64,000 nt of DNA from Bdellovibrio svalbardensis (GCF_029531655.1 NZ_JANRMI010000007.1:48757-112756); one strand, 5' to 3'. Positions 25,939 to 33,893 are shown, counted from the stretch's first letter. Made by a program: numbers and translations. The notes: generated by a model not told the origin, from the letters alone.

Positions 25939-26030
25939 CCTGTCCATTCCATTTTCCCGTTTCGTGACCACTTCCTCTCGTAGAGGGGGAGTGGTCACGA
26001 ACGCTTGCGAGGGAAAATGGAATGGACAGG
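25939..26030. repeat. 92-nt nested inverted repeat
   Basis: Perfect 20-bp outer arms (25939-25958 with 26011-26030) enclose an 11-bp inner stem (25962-25972 with 25990-26000) and a 5-bp tip stem (25974-25978 with 25982-25986). The outer arms are CT-rich and AG-rich respectively. Candidates are a recombination or attachment site, a replication or transfer origin, or a structured RNA. It sits about 130 bp upstream of the small ORF before the recombinase. Confidence 0.75.
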
Positions 26031-26300
26031 ACTCCGAGTTCTTCAAATATTTTGAATGCTTATAGGGGCTTTTTCTTCTTCAGATCGAATTAAATAACTG
26101 CGGAATCTTTCCGTTTATTTTCCGCAGTGTTTGGAACTCTCTAAAATGTACTGATGAAATGCGCGGACGCCGTGTCGCCTAAAATCCGCGATCCATGGAA
26201 CTTTTGGCTCAAATATTTTTCATTCTATCGCGGCGAATTAGGAATTTATCGTGTAAAAAAAGGATTCAAATTTTTTGAAAGATTTCGTTTAAGCACTCAG
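26031..26300. other. AT-rich region without a convincing gene
   Basis: It contains a 9-bp stem-loop (26097-26105 with 26120-26128) and otherwise only short frames without ribosome sites. It is probably the outer part of the integrated element or its junction with the chromosome. No copy of the tRNA-Leu 3' end was found here to mark the second attachment site. Confidence 0.45.
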
Positions 26301-26308
26301 GGAATAAA

Positions 26309-26344
26309 AAACCCGCTGATTTTTTTTATGAAGTCAGCGGGTTT
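26309..26344 (-). terminator. Terminator of the secreted-protein gene
   Basis: An 11-bp stem (26309-26319 with 26334-26344), followed on the minus strand by six T. It lies 40 nt after the stop of the gene at 26384. Confidence 0.8.
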
Positions 26345-26371
26345 CAATAATTACTTTGGCAAGTTCACAAG
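26345..26371 (-). repeat. 27-bp 3'-UTR repeat, copy 1
   Basis: Matches 27690-27716 at 23 or 24 of 27 positions, with an exact 17-nt core ATAATTACTTTGGCAA and neighbouring TCACAAG. Both copies lie 12-15 nt after stop codons of successive minus-strand genes. Confidence 0.6.
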
Positions 26372-26383
26372 TGGTTTGTTCAG

Positions 26384-27343
26384 CTAGTTGAAAACCTTTT
26401 CGCATCGTAGATTCAATCTATTTTTCAAACCCTTCCAAGATTCTCTGAGTTGGTTTTGCAACGATGCAATTTTAGTCGCGTCACCAGGGTGTAATAAACG
26501 GTCTTTTTTAAACATCGTTCTATTGTACTCTACCACACGAGTTTGTTGATAGATTGGAAGTCCTGTCGACTTTAGAAGCTCGAGCGTTTGGTTATTAATA
26601 GTGGCGGTATCCACTAGAAAATGAGAAACATCTTTAATATCCAATTCTCCCCAAATTTGGGCTTCCAAGTAGCACTGATTGCTACCAGATGTTTGCGGTT
26701 GAATAGATTTTCGATTAAATGAACTTGGTCGCAGCTTTTTATTGGCGAGAGTATCGGCATAAGTCCAAGTTGCCCGACGTTTCGTCTCTGGTTTTAGCAC
26801 TGCTATCATATCCCCATACATCGAACCCGAAGTTTGCCATTTTCCAAGTTCTACGGAATCTGTAAGCTGAAGTAATGCATACTTAGGCCTGATTTTATTA
26901 ATGGGATTTCCAGGTTTTAACTTATAACTTCGTTCAATCTTCAATCCAAGCAGAGCATCTTCATGTTTGGCTCTCTGTTTTGGAAGTTCTTCAAGAAATA
27001 ATGGATAACCTAAACTGGAAACTTGGGTATCATGGATATTAAGAAAACCTTTCTGAAGAATAGGCTCAAGTTGTTCAGATCTGAAAATAATCATGAGTTC
27101 TGATTTTTTGAGGAAATCATACTCAACCTCGCCAGATGTACTTCCTCTATCATTTGCATTAGAAATATAGTTTGCAAGGCTTTCTCCAACAGTACGCGTG
27201 TCTGTCTCGCTGAGAAATTCTTTTGAGAGTATGTCGTTTGCAGAAATCTCATTATTAGCATAGGCCCAAGATGGGCATATAAGTGCCAATACTATTGACA
27301 CCCCAGCGATGTATTTCTGAGATTGAAGGTTTCTTTTCAACAT
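26384..27343 (-). CDS. Secreted protein of unknown function, possibly ADP-ribosyltransferase-like (DUF3626-like)
   Basis: A 319-aa precursor. The ATG at 27343 with an AAGGAA site begins a Sec signal (cut near WAYA); a longer frame upstream lacks a ribosome site. Landmarks in order are SELMIIFRSEQLEPILQKG, RPKYALLQL, SGSMYGDMIAVLKPETKRRATWTYAD and QCYLEAQIWGELDIKDV. These echo, in the same order, the blocks I associate with DUF3626-type proteins (start, arginine/tyrosine block, YxEAQxxG block with a possible catalytic Glu). This likeness is weak and from memory, so any activity is speculative. Flanked by 27-bp repeats. Confidence 0.55.
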   Translation of the reverse strand: MLKRNLQSQKYIAGVSIVLALICPSWAYANNEISANDILSKEFLSETDTRTVGESLANYISNANDRGSTSGEVEYDFLKKSELMIIFRSEQLEPILQKGFLNIHDTQVSSLGYPLFLEELPKQRAKHEDALLGLKIERSYKLKPGNPINKIRPKYALLQLTDSVELGKWQTSGSMYGDMIAVLKPETKRRATWTYADTLANKKLRPSSFNRKSIQPQTSGSNQCYLEAQIWGELDIKDVSHFLVDTATINNQTLELLKSTGLPIYQQTRVVEYNRTMFKKDRLLHPGDATKIASLQNQLRESWKGLKNRLNLRCEKVFN

Positions 27344-27450
27344 ACTATTTCCTTGAGCAATAGTCGTACCGAAGGCATGCTCGACTCTAAATCCAATGCC
27401 TCTAATACTTAAAACGAATAGGTTCGCATTGGCTTGCTGATCCCAAAAGA

Positions 27451-27478
27451 CCTCCTGATTTTTACTAAAATCAGGAGG
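27451..27478 (-). terminator. Hairpin at the end of the HTH fragment
   Basis: Perfect 12-bp stem (27451-27462 with 27467-27478) with a 4-nt loop and TCTTTT after it on the minus strand. It overlaps the stop codon of the HTH fragment and precedes the secreted-protein gene. Confidence 0.6.
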
Positions 27479-27653
27479 AGCTCCGTTTAAAACAGTTTTG
27501 GCGTACAAATGCTTCAGAAGCCCCGATTGCTGCCGCAGCCTTTAGATAAGATCCATACAAACTAACGAGTCGCAGCAGGTCTGAGGGCAAAAGGGCCTTG
27601 GGCTCAACGACCTCATCGATCTCTATTTCAATCAAAGCTTGGGGACTGGGCAA
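27471..27653 (-). pseudogene. Fis-type helix-turn-helix fragment
   Basis: 60 residues with a C-terminal Fis-like HTH (LVSLYGSYLKAAAAIGASEAFVRQN). The frame is open upstream to a TAA near 27702 without a ribosome site or regulator domain, and reads VDEPLLPSPQALIEIE before the HTH. Nearly the same segment, VDEPLLPIHQALIEIE, occurs at 30508-30570, where the HTH is absent. It looks like the surviving 3' end of a larger regulator or a repeated gene fragment. Ends in a hairpin terminator. Confidence 0.45.
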
Positions 27654-27689
27654 AAGCGGTTCGTCTACTCCGGCGACTCGCGCACCATT

Positions 27690-27716
27690 CGATAATTACT
27701 TTGGCAAACTCACAAG
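27690..27716 (-). repeat. 27-bp 3'-UTR repeat, copy 2
   Basis: Partner of 26345-26371, found 15 nt after the stop of the GNAT-like gene. Together the copies flank about 1.3 kb containing the secreted-protein gene and the HTH fragment. Confidence 0.6.
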
Positions 27717-27730
27717 ACCATAATGCGTAT

Positions 27731-29059
27731 TTAGTTAGCTCCTGGAACTCCTGCAGGAACAAGAGACGATGAGGACGTCAATTCGCGAGACAACTCTCCC
27801 ATCTTGTATCTACGATAGGTAATACCCTGAATACTGGAGAAGGATGGGTTTGTCTTAATCCAGAAAAATTCTTCTGCTGAGCCTATTTTTTCTCGAATAA
27901 AAAATATGCCCTTAAAATAAGACATTTCTATATTGCTGCGAGGCGAATAAGACCAGCCCTCTTGAACAACTTGTCCCTCAGGAATCAGATAGTTTACCTG
28001 AAGACCCACAAGACCTTGGCGATCAATACTCAAGCGATGCCCAACGCCCCGCTCTGTCTCCCGAATCTTCGAAAAGTGTACAGTTAAGGGTGTCAGTGCA
28101 TCGACATTGCCTTTTTTATCAAAGGACGTCACATCTCCGAAGCTTTTCCCTTGTATATCAGGCTGACTGATATCATGACGACTTAACATCTCGGCCAGTC
28201 GTGAGAATCCACTGGCATGGTCGCCGGCCCACTCTTTTCTTTTCTTTTGAAATACATCAACAAACCCTAAAACATCTTCGGCAGAGGCGCCGATCAAATG
28301 GTATTCTTTTCCGTCCTTCACAAGAGGAGCCTCAAATCCTGGCACACTTTTAAAACCCAACTGTCGATACATCATCGACGACGCCTGATCTGCATCGGTG
28401 AAAAAAACCATTTTTCCAGGCTCATATCCCGGCTCTAACTGAAGGTTTTTTGCAAAGTTAATAAACCGGAGCATGACTTCGCTAAAGGCCCACTGACTGT
28501 CTTCCTTAAGAACGACGAAATTGCCCGGCTCAAATTTTTTTCCATTATTTGTCGGAACCCGAATTCCATGTTCCTTTTCAAAAGGTAGCAATGAGTTTTT
28601 GGAACCAGCAATCACCTTCAGCGTTCCGACAATTTTCCCAGTGTCTTCTTCATGCTGCAAGCGTCGACTAACGAAGTAGGTCGCTCTTGAGGCATAGGCC
28701 AAAGCATCGTTACGAATACTCTCCAGATACTCAGGCTTCCAATCGCGACGTTGCATATAATTCGCCAACACGAATTGAATGTTTTCCTCAGCTAACTCCA
28801 GAAACTTTGTGGGTCGGCCTGGCTCACCATGGTAAACTCTTTGAATGTCGGTGCGATACAATAAGCCGTCTGGGGTTTCTCTGTAAAATGAAGTGGTTTG
28901 TAAAGATGTGTCTATAGTTTTGATAGCAGCTACATAAAATGGCGCTAAGGCGCCAAATGCAGACTCTTCTCTGCGTCCTTCGAAGACTTCAGAGCAAATG
29001 GGCGCCGCTAATGCTTGCGCCCCTATGAATAATCCCAGTATGAAACACAATCTCTTCAT
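27731..29059 (-). CDS. Exported protein with N-acyltransferase (GNAT)-like region
   Basis: A 442-aa precursor with a Sec signal cut near ALAA. The central part resembles a GNAT or autoinducer-synthase-like N-acyltransferase: SRATYFVSRRLQHEEDTGKIVGTLKVI (strand pair), WAFSEVMLRFINFAKNL, then VFFTDADQASSMMYRQLGFKSVPGF, like the end of a GNAT domain. Export of a CoA-dependent fold would be odd, so it may be a binding relative. The C-terminal 150 residues are unassigned. A TetR regulator lies 11 nt upstream on the same strand and probably shares its transcript. Confidence 0.55.
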   Translation of the reverse strand: MKRLCFILGLFIGAQALAAPICSEVFEGRREESAFGALAPFYVAAIKTIDTSLQTTSFYRETPDGLLYRTDIQRVYHGEPGRPTKFLELAEENIQFVLANYMQRRDWKPEYLESIRNDALAYASRATYFVSRRLQHEEDTGKIVGTLKVIAGSKNSLLPFEKEHGIRVPTNNGKKFEPGNFVVLKEDSQWAFSEVMLRFINFAKNLQLEPGYEPGKMVFFTDADQASSMMYRQLGFKSVPGFEAPLVKDGKEYHLIGASAEDVLGFVDVFQKKRKEWAGDHASGFSRLAEMLSRHDISQPDIQGKSFGDVTSFDKKGNVDALTPLTVHFSKIRETERGVGHRLSIDRQGLVGLQVNYLIPEGQVVQEGWSYSPRSNIEMSYFKGIFFIREKIGSAEEFFWIKTNPSFSSIQGITYRRYKMGELSRELTSSSSLVPAGVPGAN

Positions 29060-29070
29060 ATACTTTTAAA

Positions 29071-29727
29071 CTATTCAATTTTTGTACCCAATATCAGTTC
29101 GGCCTGGCCTAAAACGATTTGCAGCAGGAATTGCGCTTCTTCATCCGTACGTTCTTCAGTAATTAGACTGATAACAGCTCCGGACAGAACTATCTGCAGG
29201 GTCCGAGCCTTTTCCAGCAATTTTTCAGAAGCCCACTCATTGTTCCTTGCCCCTATCTGCAAAATTTCCCAGATACGCTGAGCCCCATGATCCACTGAAA
29301 GAGTGTTCTCACGTCGCGCCTCATTCTGTGATGCACTGAGCGCCAGATAGTGCATCCATACCCGGGAGTGAGACCTGCGCTCTTTAGGCCAAGTCATATT
29401 GCTGCGAAGGTATGCCCGCAAAAGACTTCGACCTGACTTTTCATTTTTAGACAAAGCCGCGATAATATATTTTTGATGTTCAATCCCCACATACTGAACC
29501 AAGGAGGAAAATAGCTGTTCTTTCTTAGCGAAGTAGTGATGAATCAGAGGCCGCGTTATCTTGCATTTCTTAGCAAGATCCGCGAAATCAAGGGCTGCGT
29601 AACCATCTCTAGCGATCAGCTCAACCGCCACTTCAATAATCTGCAACACCCGACGATCTCCCTTTGAGTTGACCGCCCCTTCCCGGTAAAGGGAAATGAT
29701 ACTTTCCAGTCTCGACTTATGCTCCAT
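29071..29727 (-). CDS. TetR-family transcriptional regulator
   Basis: 218 aa with a typical N-terminal TetR DNA-binding domain (residues about 22-70: ILQIIEVAVELIARDGYAALDFADLAKKCKITRPLIHHYFAKKEQLF) and an all-helical ligand domain. Cotranscribed with the downstream GNAT-like gene (11-nt gap), and divergent from a small secreted-protein gene across a 168-bp AT-rich gap that holds an inverted repeat over a promoter. It may control either or both; the ligand is unknown. Confidence 0.9.
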   Translation of the reverse strand: MEHKSRLESIISLYREGAVNSKGDRRVLQIIEVAVELIARDGYAALDFADLAKKCKITRPLIHHYFAKKEQLFSSLVQYVGIEHQKYIIAALSKNEKSGRSLLRAYLRSNMTWPKERRSHSRVWMHYLALSASQNEARRENTLSVDHGAQRIWEILQIGARNNEWASEKLLEKARTLQIVLSGAVISLITEERTDEEAQFLLQIVLGQAELILGTKIE

Positions 29728-29811
29728 GCATTAATTGTATTATTTACACTTTAAATAAGTATAGTAATTTTATGCATTTAATATCGTTTTTTTACATTTA
29801 TTAAATTTCTA

Positions 29812-29840
29812 TTGAAAGCTTCGTTTCAAATTGATACATT
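29812..29840 (+). promoter_or_regulatory. Promoter with overlapping inverted repeat
   Basis: TTGAAA (29812-29817), a 17-bp spacer and TACATT (29835-29840) give a good sigma-70 promoter for the gene at 29896. The -35 box is also the left arm of TTGAAA-6 nt-TTTCAA (29812-29829), a plausible operator for the divergent TetR regulator. Confidence 0.55.
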
Positions 29841-29895
29841 GCGTTACGAAAGGCAGTTGGCCTTCAAAATAAAAACTTAACTGAAAGGAATTTCT

Positions 29896-30348
29896 ATGAA
29901 ACTCAACAAAGCTATTTTTTTAGGCGCAATGACCGCACTTCTTATCGGCAATGTCGCACAAGCCAGAACGCTGCTTAAACCGGGCCTGTATGAAGCCGGC
30001 AACTACAGCGTCAACGTTCGCACTTCGAAAGATCAAAGCATACAGTCCCTTGAAGTTGTTGAGAACGGAGCCTATCTGGCGACGTTAGAAATCAACGACA
30101 CAACCCTTTTGGTGGGTGGATACTGTAATGAAGATTCAGGAATTGCCTCAGATGTTAAAAGTGCGAATGGTGTGACTCAAGCACGCTGCTTGAACGAGCA
30201 AGGAGCCAGAGTCGCTGTTCAAATCATCGATCAGCACGGCGACATCAGCGAGATTTCTTTTAAAGCCGAAACAAAAGGTCTTTTGATGTGGAAAGTACGC
30301 AAACAATTCAGCATTAAAGACCTTGTTTACAAGGGAAGCCCTTACTAA
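29896..30348 (+). CDS. Small exported protein of unknown function
   Basis: A 150-aa precursor with a clear Sec signal (cut near AQA) and a GAAAGGAA ribosome site. The mature part looks beta-rich with two cysteines (GYCNEDSG and QARCLNEQG) that could pair. No family recognised. Single gene divergent from the TetR regulator, with a promoter whose -35 region is palindromic. Confidence 0.75.
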   Translation: MKLNKAIFLGAMTALLIGNVAQARTLLKPGLYEAGNYSVNVRTSKDQSIQSLEVVENGAYLATLEINDTTLLVGGYCNEDSGIASDVKSANGVTQARCLNEQGARVAVQIIDQHGDISEISFKAETKGLLMWKVRKQFSIKDLVYKGSPY

Positions 30349-30706
30349 ACGGAAGCACTGTTGTATTGGAATAAAGGGAACGCAATCCCACAAAACACGC
30401 AACGGCATCAATCTCAGGCAGACCAATCCTCTTCGGGATTGGTCCCTGCTCCCTCGCACATAGGAAATGTCATCCGATAAAAAGATCGCGAATAGACGCG
30501 CGTAACGATAGCTAGGAACTAACTCGATTTCAATCAAAGCCTGGTGAATCGGCAAAAGCGGTTCATCTACTCAGGCGAGATTACAAGGTGTCGCAGCAAG
30601 TCTTTGTGGGGATTCTGTTTGTTTCGTTAGAGTTCCGTTCAGGCTCTTGACGGGCCCTGCTCCTCTGAATAAATACGCAAAAAACGATTTCTCACACGGA
30701 GTCTTT
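30349..30706. other. 358-bp intergenic region with a gene-fragment repeat
   Basis: Contains a 9-bp hairpin (30421-30429 with 30436-30444, no T run) and, on the minus strand at about 30508-30570, a stretch encoding VDEPLLPIHQALIEIE that duplicates part of the HTH fragment at 27.6 kb. No intact gene seen. Confidence 0.5.
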
Positions 30707-31528
30707 ATGCGATTCAGGCGAACTGTTCGATGCTTGCTGATAGTGTACACCTTGTTGTCCAGTAATTATGTTTTTGCTCTTGATGGCCCCTTCAATAAAA
30801 ATTCCGCTTCGACCATCCACGAGCTTTTTACAATTCCGAATTCACATGTCTTTCAATATTCCGAAACATCCCTCAAGCCTCTTTTTTATCGCGGAGGCGA
30901 ACCCCAGCGATCTTCTGACTTTCAATCTCTTCAAAACATAGGCATTCAGCATATTCTTATTTTCAAGCTTTCACGAAACAACGAAGTGGAAATTGAAAAA
31001 GCGAAATTAGAAGCCCTGGGCTGGCAATCTACCGACCTCAGTCATATCCCGATGTCTTGGAATCCACAGAATAACTTTGAACCAGCCTGCGAAATGATCA
31101 AAACAGCACTACTCATCTTAGAACAGAATTATGCAGCCGAGAAAGCAACTTATGTACACTGTTCTGTTGGCGAAGATCGCACCAGTCTTTTAGCCGCTTT
31201 GTGGAAAATCTGGAAAAGAGCAAACTCAAAACTCCAAACTTCCGACGCCCCATGGATCTATGAAACCTATAAAAATGAAATGTGCCGCTATGGATACGGT
31301 ATGGGATTAGTGCGAACGAACAAGCCACTCGATATTGTTCAAAAGATTGAAGCCAGCTTAACGCCGCTGTATGTGGCCGTTGCCAGTGAAATTATAAATA
31401 TCAAAAAGAGGAATGGCGATTTGGGGGAGCTGTCTTGCTCATCTCTAAAACCAGTCCAGGTAAATTACAAATGCGAACCTAATATGACTTTTCAAACCAA
31501 CCAAACCAAAGGAGAACTCTATGAATAA
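30707..31528 (+). CDS. Exported dual-specificity/tyrosine phosphatase-like protein
   Basis: A 273-aa precursor starting at the ATG with a GGAG site 5 nt upstream; a TTG at 30647 is unlikely. Sec signal cut near VFA. The phosphatase signature is VHCSVGEDRTS at 150-160, i.e. the Cys152-x5-Arg158 loop of DSP/PTP enzymes. YRGGEPQ (61-67) resembles the start of bacterial DSPs such as those with a YRSGQP box. Substrate may be a phosphoprotein, phosphoinositide or phytate-like compound; export suggests action outside the cytoplasm. Overlaps the next start by 8 nt. Confidence 0.8.
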   Translation: MRFRRTVRCLLIVYTLLSSNYVFALDGPFNKNSASTIHELFTIPNSHVFQYSETSLKPLFYRGGEPQRSSDFQSLQNIGIQHILIFKLSRNNEVEIEKAKLEALGWQSTDLSHIPMSWNPQNNFEPACEMIKTALLILEQNYAAEKATYVHCSVGEDRTSLLAALWKIWKRANSKLQTSDAPWIYETYKNEMCRYGYGMGLVRTNKPLDIVQKIEASLTPLYVAVASEIINIKKRNGDLGELSCSSLKPVQVNYKCEPNMTFQTNQTKGELYE

Positions 31529-32090
31529 AGTAATTGTTTCTTTAATGACCGCACTGCTAGTAAGTCCTCAGCTCGCGATGGCCAAATTTGAAAAGGCTCA
31601 GTTCCAGTGCGAGACATCGCATTATTCGGAGGAAGGAAGATTTGATGCCATCCTTACTGGAACAATTACCAGAGGAGCTTCTGCCTATGAGCTGAACCTT
31701 AATGCTGCAGGATCTGAAGTTTCCTGCATGCGTGGCTCATACCAATACGATTGCGAGCCTGTCCCTGAAACCGAATTCAACATTACGGCAAAGACCTTAC
31801 AGTTTGCGAGCTGCAACATCGCGGGTCCCGAAGCATTCAAGAACTCTGAGCTGTTCCAAATAGACTGCTACTCCCTTCCGAAATCACTTGAAAACCGCAG
31901 TTCCGAAACTGCCAACTTTAAATTGAACAGCACTGTTAATGGCCCCTACACACCACACTATGAACTCAATCTGACGCATCCCCATCTCAAAAATGAAAGC
32001 CATCCATTTTTTCATTTTGAAGCTCCTTCACCAGAGCAGTACCACGAGATTTCAACTTCCTGTAAAATCACCGAGTTGATTCAAGAATAA
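31521..32090 (+). CDS. Exported protein of unknown function
   Basis: A 189-aa precursor with a Sec signal cut near AMA. The mature part contains six cysteines, probably in disulfides. No family recognised. Its GGAG ribosome site lies in the end of the phosphatase gene, with which it overlaps by 8 nt, so the two are coupled and perhaps functionally linked. Followed at once by an intrinsic terminator. Confidence 0.7.
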   Translation: MNKVIVSLMTALLVSPQLAMAKFEKAQFQCETSHYSEEGRFDAILTGTITRGASAYELNLNAAGSEVSCMRGSYQYDCEPVPETEFNITAKTLQFASCNIAGPEAFKNSELFQIDCYSLPKSLENRSSETANFKLNSTVNGPYTPHYELNLTHPHLKNESHPFFHFEAPSPEQYHEISTSCKITELIQE

Positions 32091-32096
32091 AAAACA

Positions 32097-32128
32097 ACCC
32101 CACTGCTTTTTGAGCAGTGGGGTTTAGT
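32097..32128 (+). terminator. Terminator after the phosphatase pair
   Basis: A 12-bp stem (32097-32108 with 32114-32125) with a 5-nt loop and a short T run, 7 nt after the stop. Confidence 0.8.
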
Positions 32129-32232
32129 ACGGTAAGGCTTTCTTTCTTCGCTTCTCCGAAGTCTCATCCTTCAGCAAATCAACCAAAATTCGTTACTTGC
32201 GGCGCCGGTGTTGCATCGCATCCCGCCTCAAC

Positions 32233-32865
32233 TTAATGAAAGAATGAATCCGCGAGAATATCAGCGATCATGTGAGCAATATATGGCGCAAGTAGGCTCT
32301 TGGTTCGTAGATATAACCATCCTAAAACAAAACCCACTGCCACAATGTATGCTTGAAATAGATAAGGAAAATCCCAGTGCCCAAATCCAAATGCGAACGC
32401 TGACGCCGCAACAGCCAACCATGGTTTTCTAAATAGTGAAAGCGCAGCTGAAAAAAGTATTCCGCGATAGATAACTTCTTCCGCACCATTTGAAAACAAA
32501 TTTCCCACAACACCTGGAAGTGAAAACTGAAACGAGAATCTCATTCCGAAATAAAGAGCGACAGGAACAACTGTAACAAATAACAAGAGTCCATATAGGG
32601 TGCCACGCCTTACTGACTGGCGCGTATTTCCTAGCACATGAAATCCATCAATCCAATTTAGTTTCTTCAGGAACAGATAAGGCAGGACTAAAATAGCAGC
32701 TTCTAAAACGATTAATAAATGACTAAATAAAATTCGCTCTGCGGCGCCAAGTTCGAATCCTTGAAAAACTATTCGACGAATTTTCAGCATCAACGAAAAA
32801 CGAAGAACTGCCCAAAGTAGATATAGAAATAGCGGCGCAAATGTTTTTAAGGACCGACTCGTCAT
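32233..32865 (-). CDS. CPBP intramembrane metalloprotease
   Basis: A 210-aa multi-pass membrane protein of the CPBP/Abi (CAAX-protease-like) family. Its motifs are GAEEVIYRGILF (paired Glu plus Arg), FGFGHWDFP (His) and HMIADILAD (His/Asp), which together bind the catalytic metal or water. Family members cleave prenylated or other membrane peptides and sometimes give bacteriocin immunity; the target here is unknown. Single gene on the minus strand. Confidence 0.85.
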   Translation of the reverse strand: MTSRSLKTFAPLFLYLLWAVLRFSLMLKIRRIVFQGFELGAAERILFSHLLIVLEAAILVLPYLFLKKLNWIDGFHVLGNTRQSVRRGTLYGLLLFVTVVPVALYFGMRFSFQFSLPGVVGNLFSNGAEEVIYRGILFSAALSLFRKPWLAVAASAFAFGFGHWDFPYLFQAYIVAVGFVLGWLYLRTKSLLAPYIAHMIADILADSFFH

Positions 32866-32990
32866 ACCTCAAAAGATACACAGCCAGCAACTCGGTGTCA
32901 TCCGTAGTTTTTAAGACGCCAGATAGCTCACCAACATCAGATCAATATTGCTTGAGCAAAGGGCACCCTTCCCAAGCAAAAAAATATTCT

Positions 32991-33893
32991 TCAATTTTGC
33001 GGGAGGTGCTTAGCGAAGGCTTTCCTAAAGCAGGCCGGGGTCCCCTCTTCTTCAGGTTGGCAAGTCCGTTGCTGCGGGGATCGCTCGGTCACTGATAAAA
33101 CCAAGCCCGCGGCATTTCTTCCAAAATAAGGATAGATATTAACCTGAACTCGGCCTTCTTGTTGTTTCTCTTCATCCATTGCCAGCTTTGCTGAAAAATG
33201 ACCAACGATCGCTCCGATTAAAACGTCCGAAACCCAATGCTGATTCTGATAGACCCGAGACCAGGCCGTCAACGTGGCTGCACCATAAGCAAGAACTGGA
33301 ATAATATTTGAGGACTGTTCTTCGCGGGAAGTCTCAGCGATGGCTGTTGCTAAAGCAAACGCAAAGGAGGCATGGCCGGAAGGCATCCCCATTCGCGGAG
33401 CTTCATCATACTCTGATACCTTAAATGGATCATTTGTTTCGCTTGGAAGAGCACGGCGGAAGGTTAACTTCAGTGAATCGTTAATTAAAAAATTAATCAG
33501 ACCGGCCTTAAACGCGATCTTTGCAACACGGGAAACCCCACTCTGATCGACAACCACACCAAGAACATAGGCCATCCCCAAGACGGGAACCATTTTTCGA
33601 GAGCCAAAGAACTCCCCAACATCCGCAGCTTGATCAGCCACGCGACCGTCATTTCGTTGCACAAAGGAGAGCATTTCATTTTCACTTGCAAAGATAATAA
33701 TTGAGCTAATAAGACCTAGTTTCACCAAACTGCTCTCGAGATTAGAATACTCAATTGTCTTTGAGTACAGGCTATTGTTTCCAACCAAAACTGGAGAAAT
33801 TTCATTCGCCGCCTGGGCAGATTGAGGAAAAGACCAGACCAATCCAGTCACCAAAACACCATTCAATAACATGTTTAACGCTCGTTGAACCAT
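32991..33893 (-). CDS. PAP2-family phosphatase
   Basis: A 300-aa PAP2/vanadium-haloperoxidase-fold phosphatase. A signal-like N-terminus (cut near AQAA) has an AAGGTGA site. The three motifs are KLTFRRALP (motif 1, Lys/Arg-Pro), MPSGHASFA (motif 2, catalytic His) and SRVYQNQHWVSDV (motif 3, His nucleophile). Likely substrates are phosphatidate, phosphatidylglycerol-phosphate, undecaprenyl-diphosphate or prey lipid phosphates. It resembles outer-membrane or periplasmic PAP2 proteins more than the short integral ones. Confidence 0.88.
   Translation of the reverse strand: MVQRALNMLLNGVLVTGLVWSFPQSAQAANEISPVLVGNNSLYSKTIEYSNLESSLVKLGLISSIIIFASENEMLSFVQRNDGRVADQAADVGEFFGSRKMVPVLGMAYVLGVVVDQSGVSRVAKIAFKAGLINFLINDSLKLTFRRALPSETNDPFKVSEYDEAPRMGMPSGHASFAFALATAIAETSREEQSSNIIPVLAYGAATLTAWSRVYQNQHWVSDVLIGAIVGHFSAKLAMDEEKQQEGRVQVNIYPYFGRNAAGLVLSVTERSPQQRTCQPEEEGTPACFRKAFAKHLPQN

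Noticed and set aside
25862..26065. Open frame of 67 codons on the plus strand with a hydrophobic start
   Set aside because: It is the pyrimidine-rich tract read as Leu/Ile/Phe codons and runs through the 92-nt inverted repeat; no ribosome site.
26154..26387. Open frame of 77 codons on the plus strand
   Set aside because: No ribosome site, spans the terminator hairpin and the 27-bp repeat, and has no protein-like pattern.
27660..27680. CTACTCCGGCGA match to the GAA-loop hairpin family
   Set aside because: The second arm of the hairpin is absent and the bases are explained as codons of the VDEPLL segment.
30148..30555. Open frame of 135 codons on the minus strand
   Set aside because: Mostly antisense to the secreted-protein gene at 29896; only its first 16 codons match the HTH fragment, so it is treated as repeat remnant.
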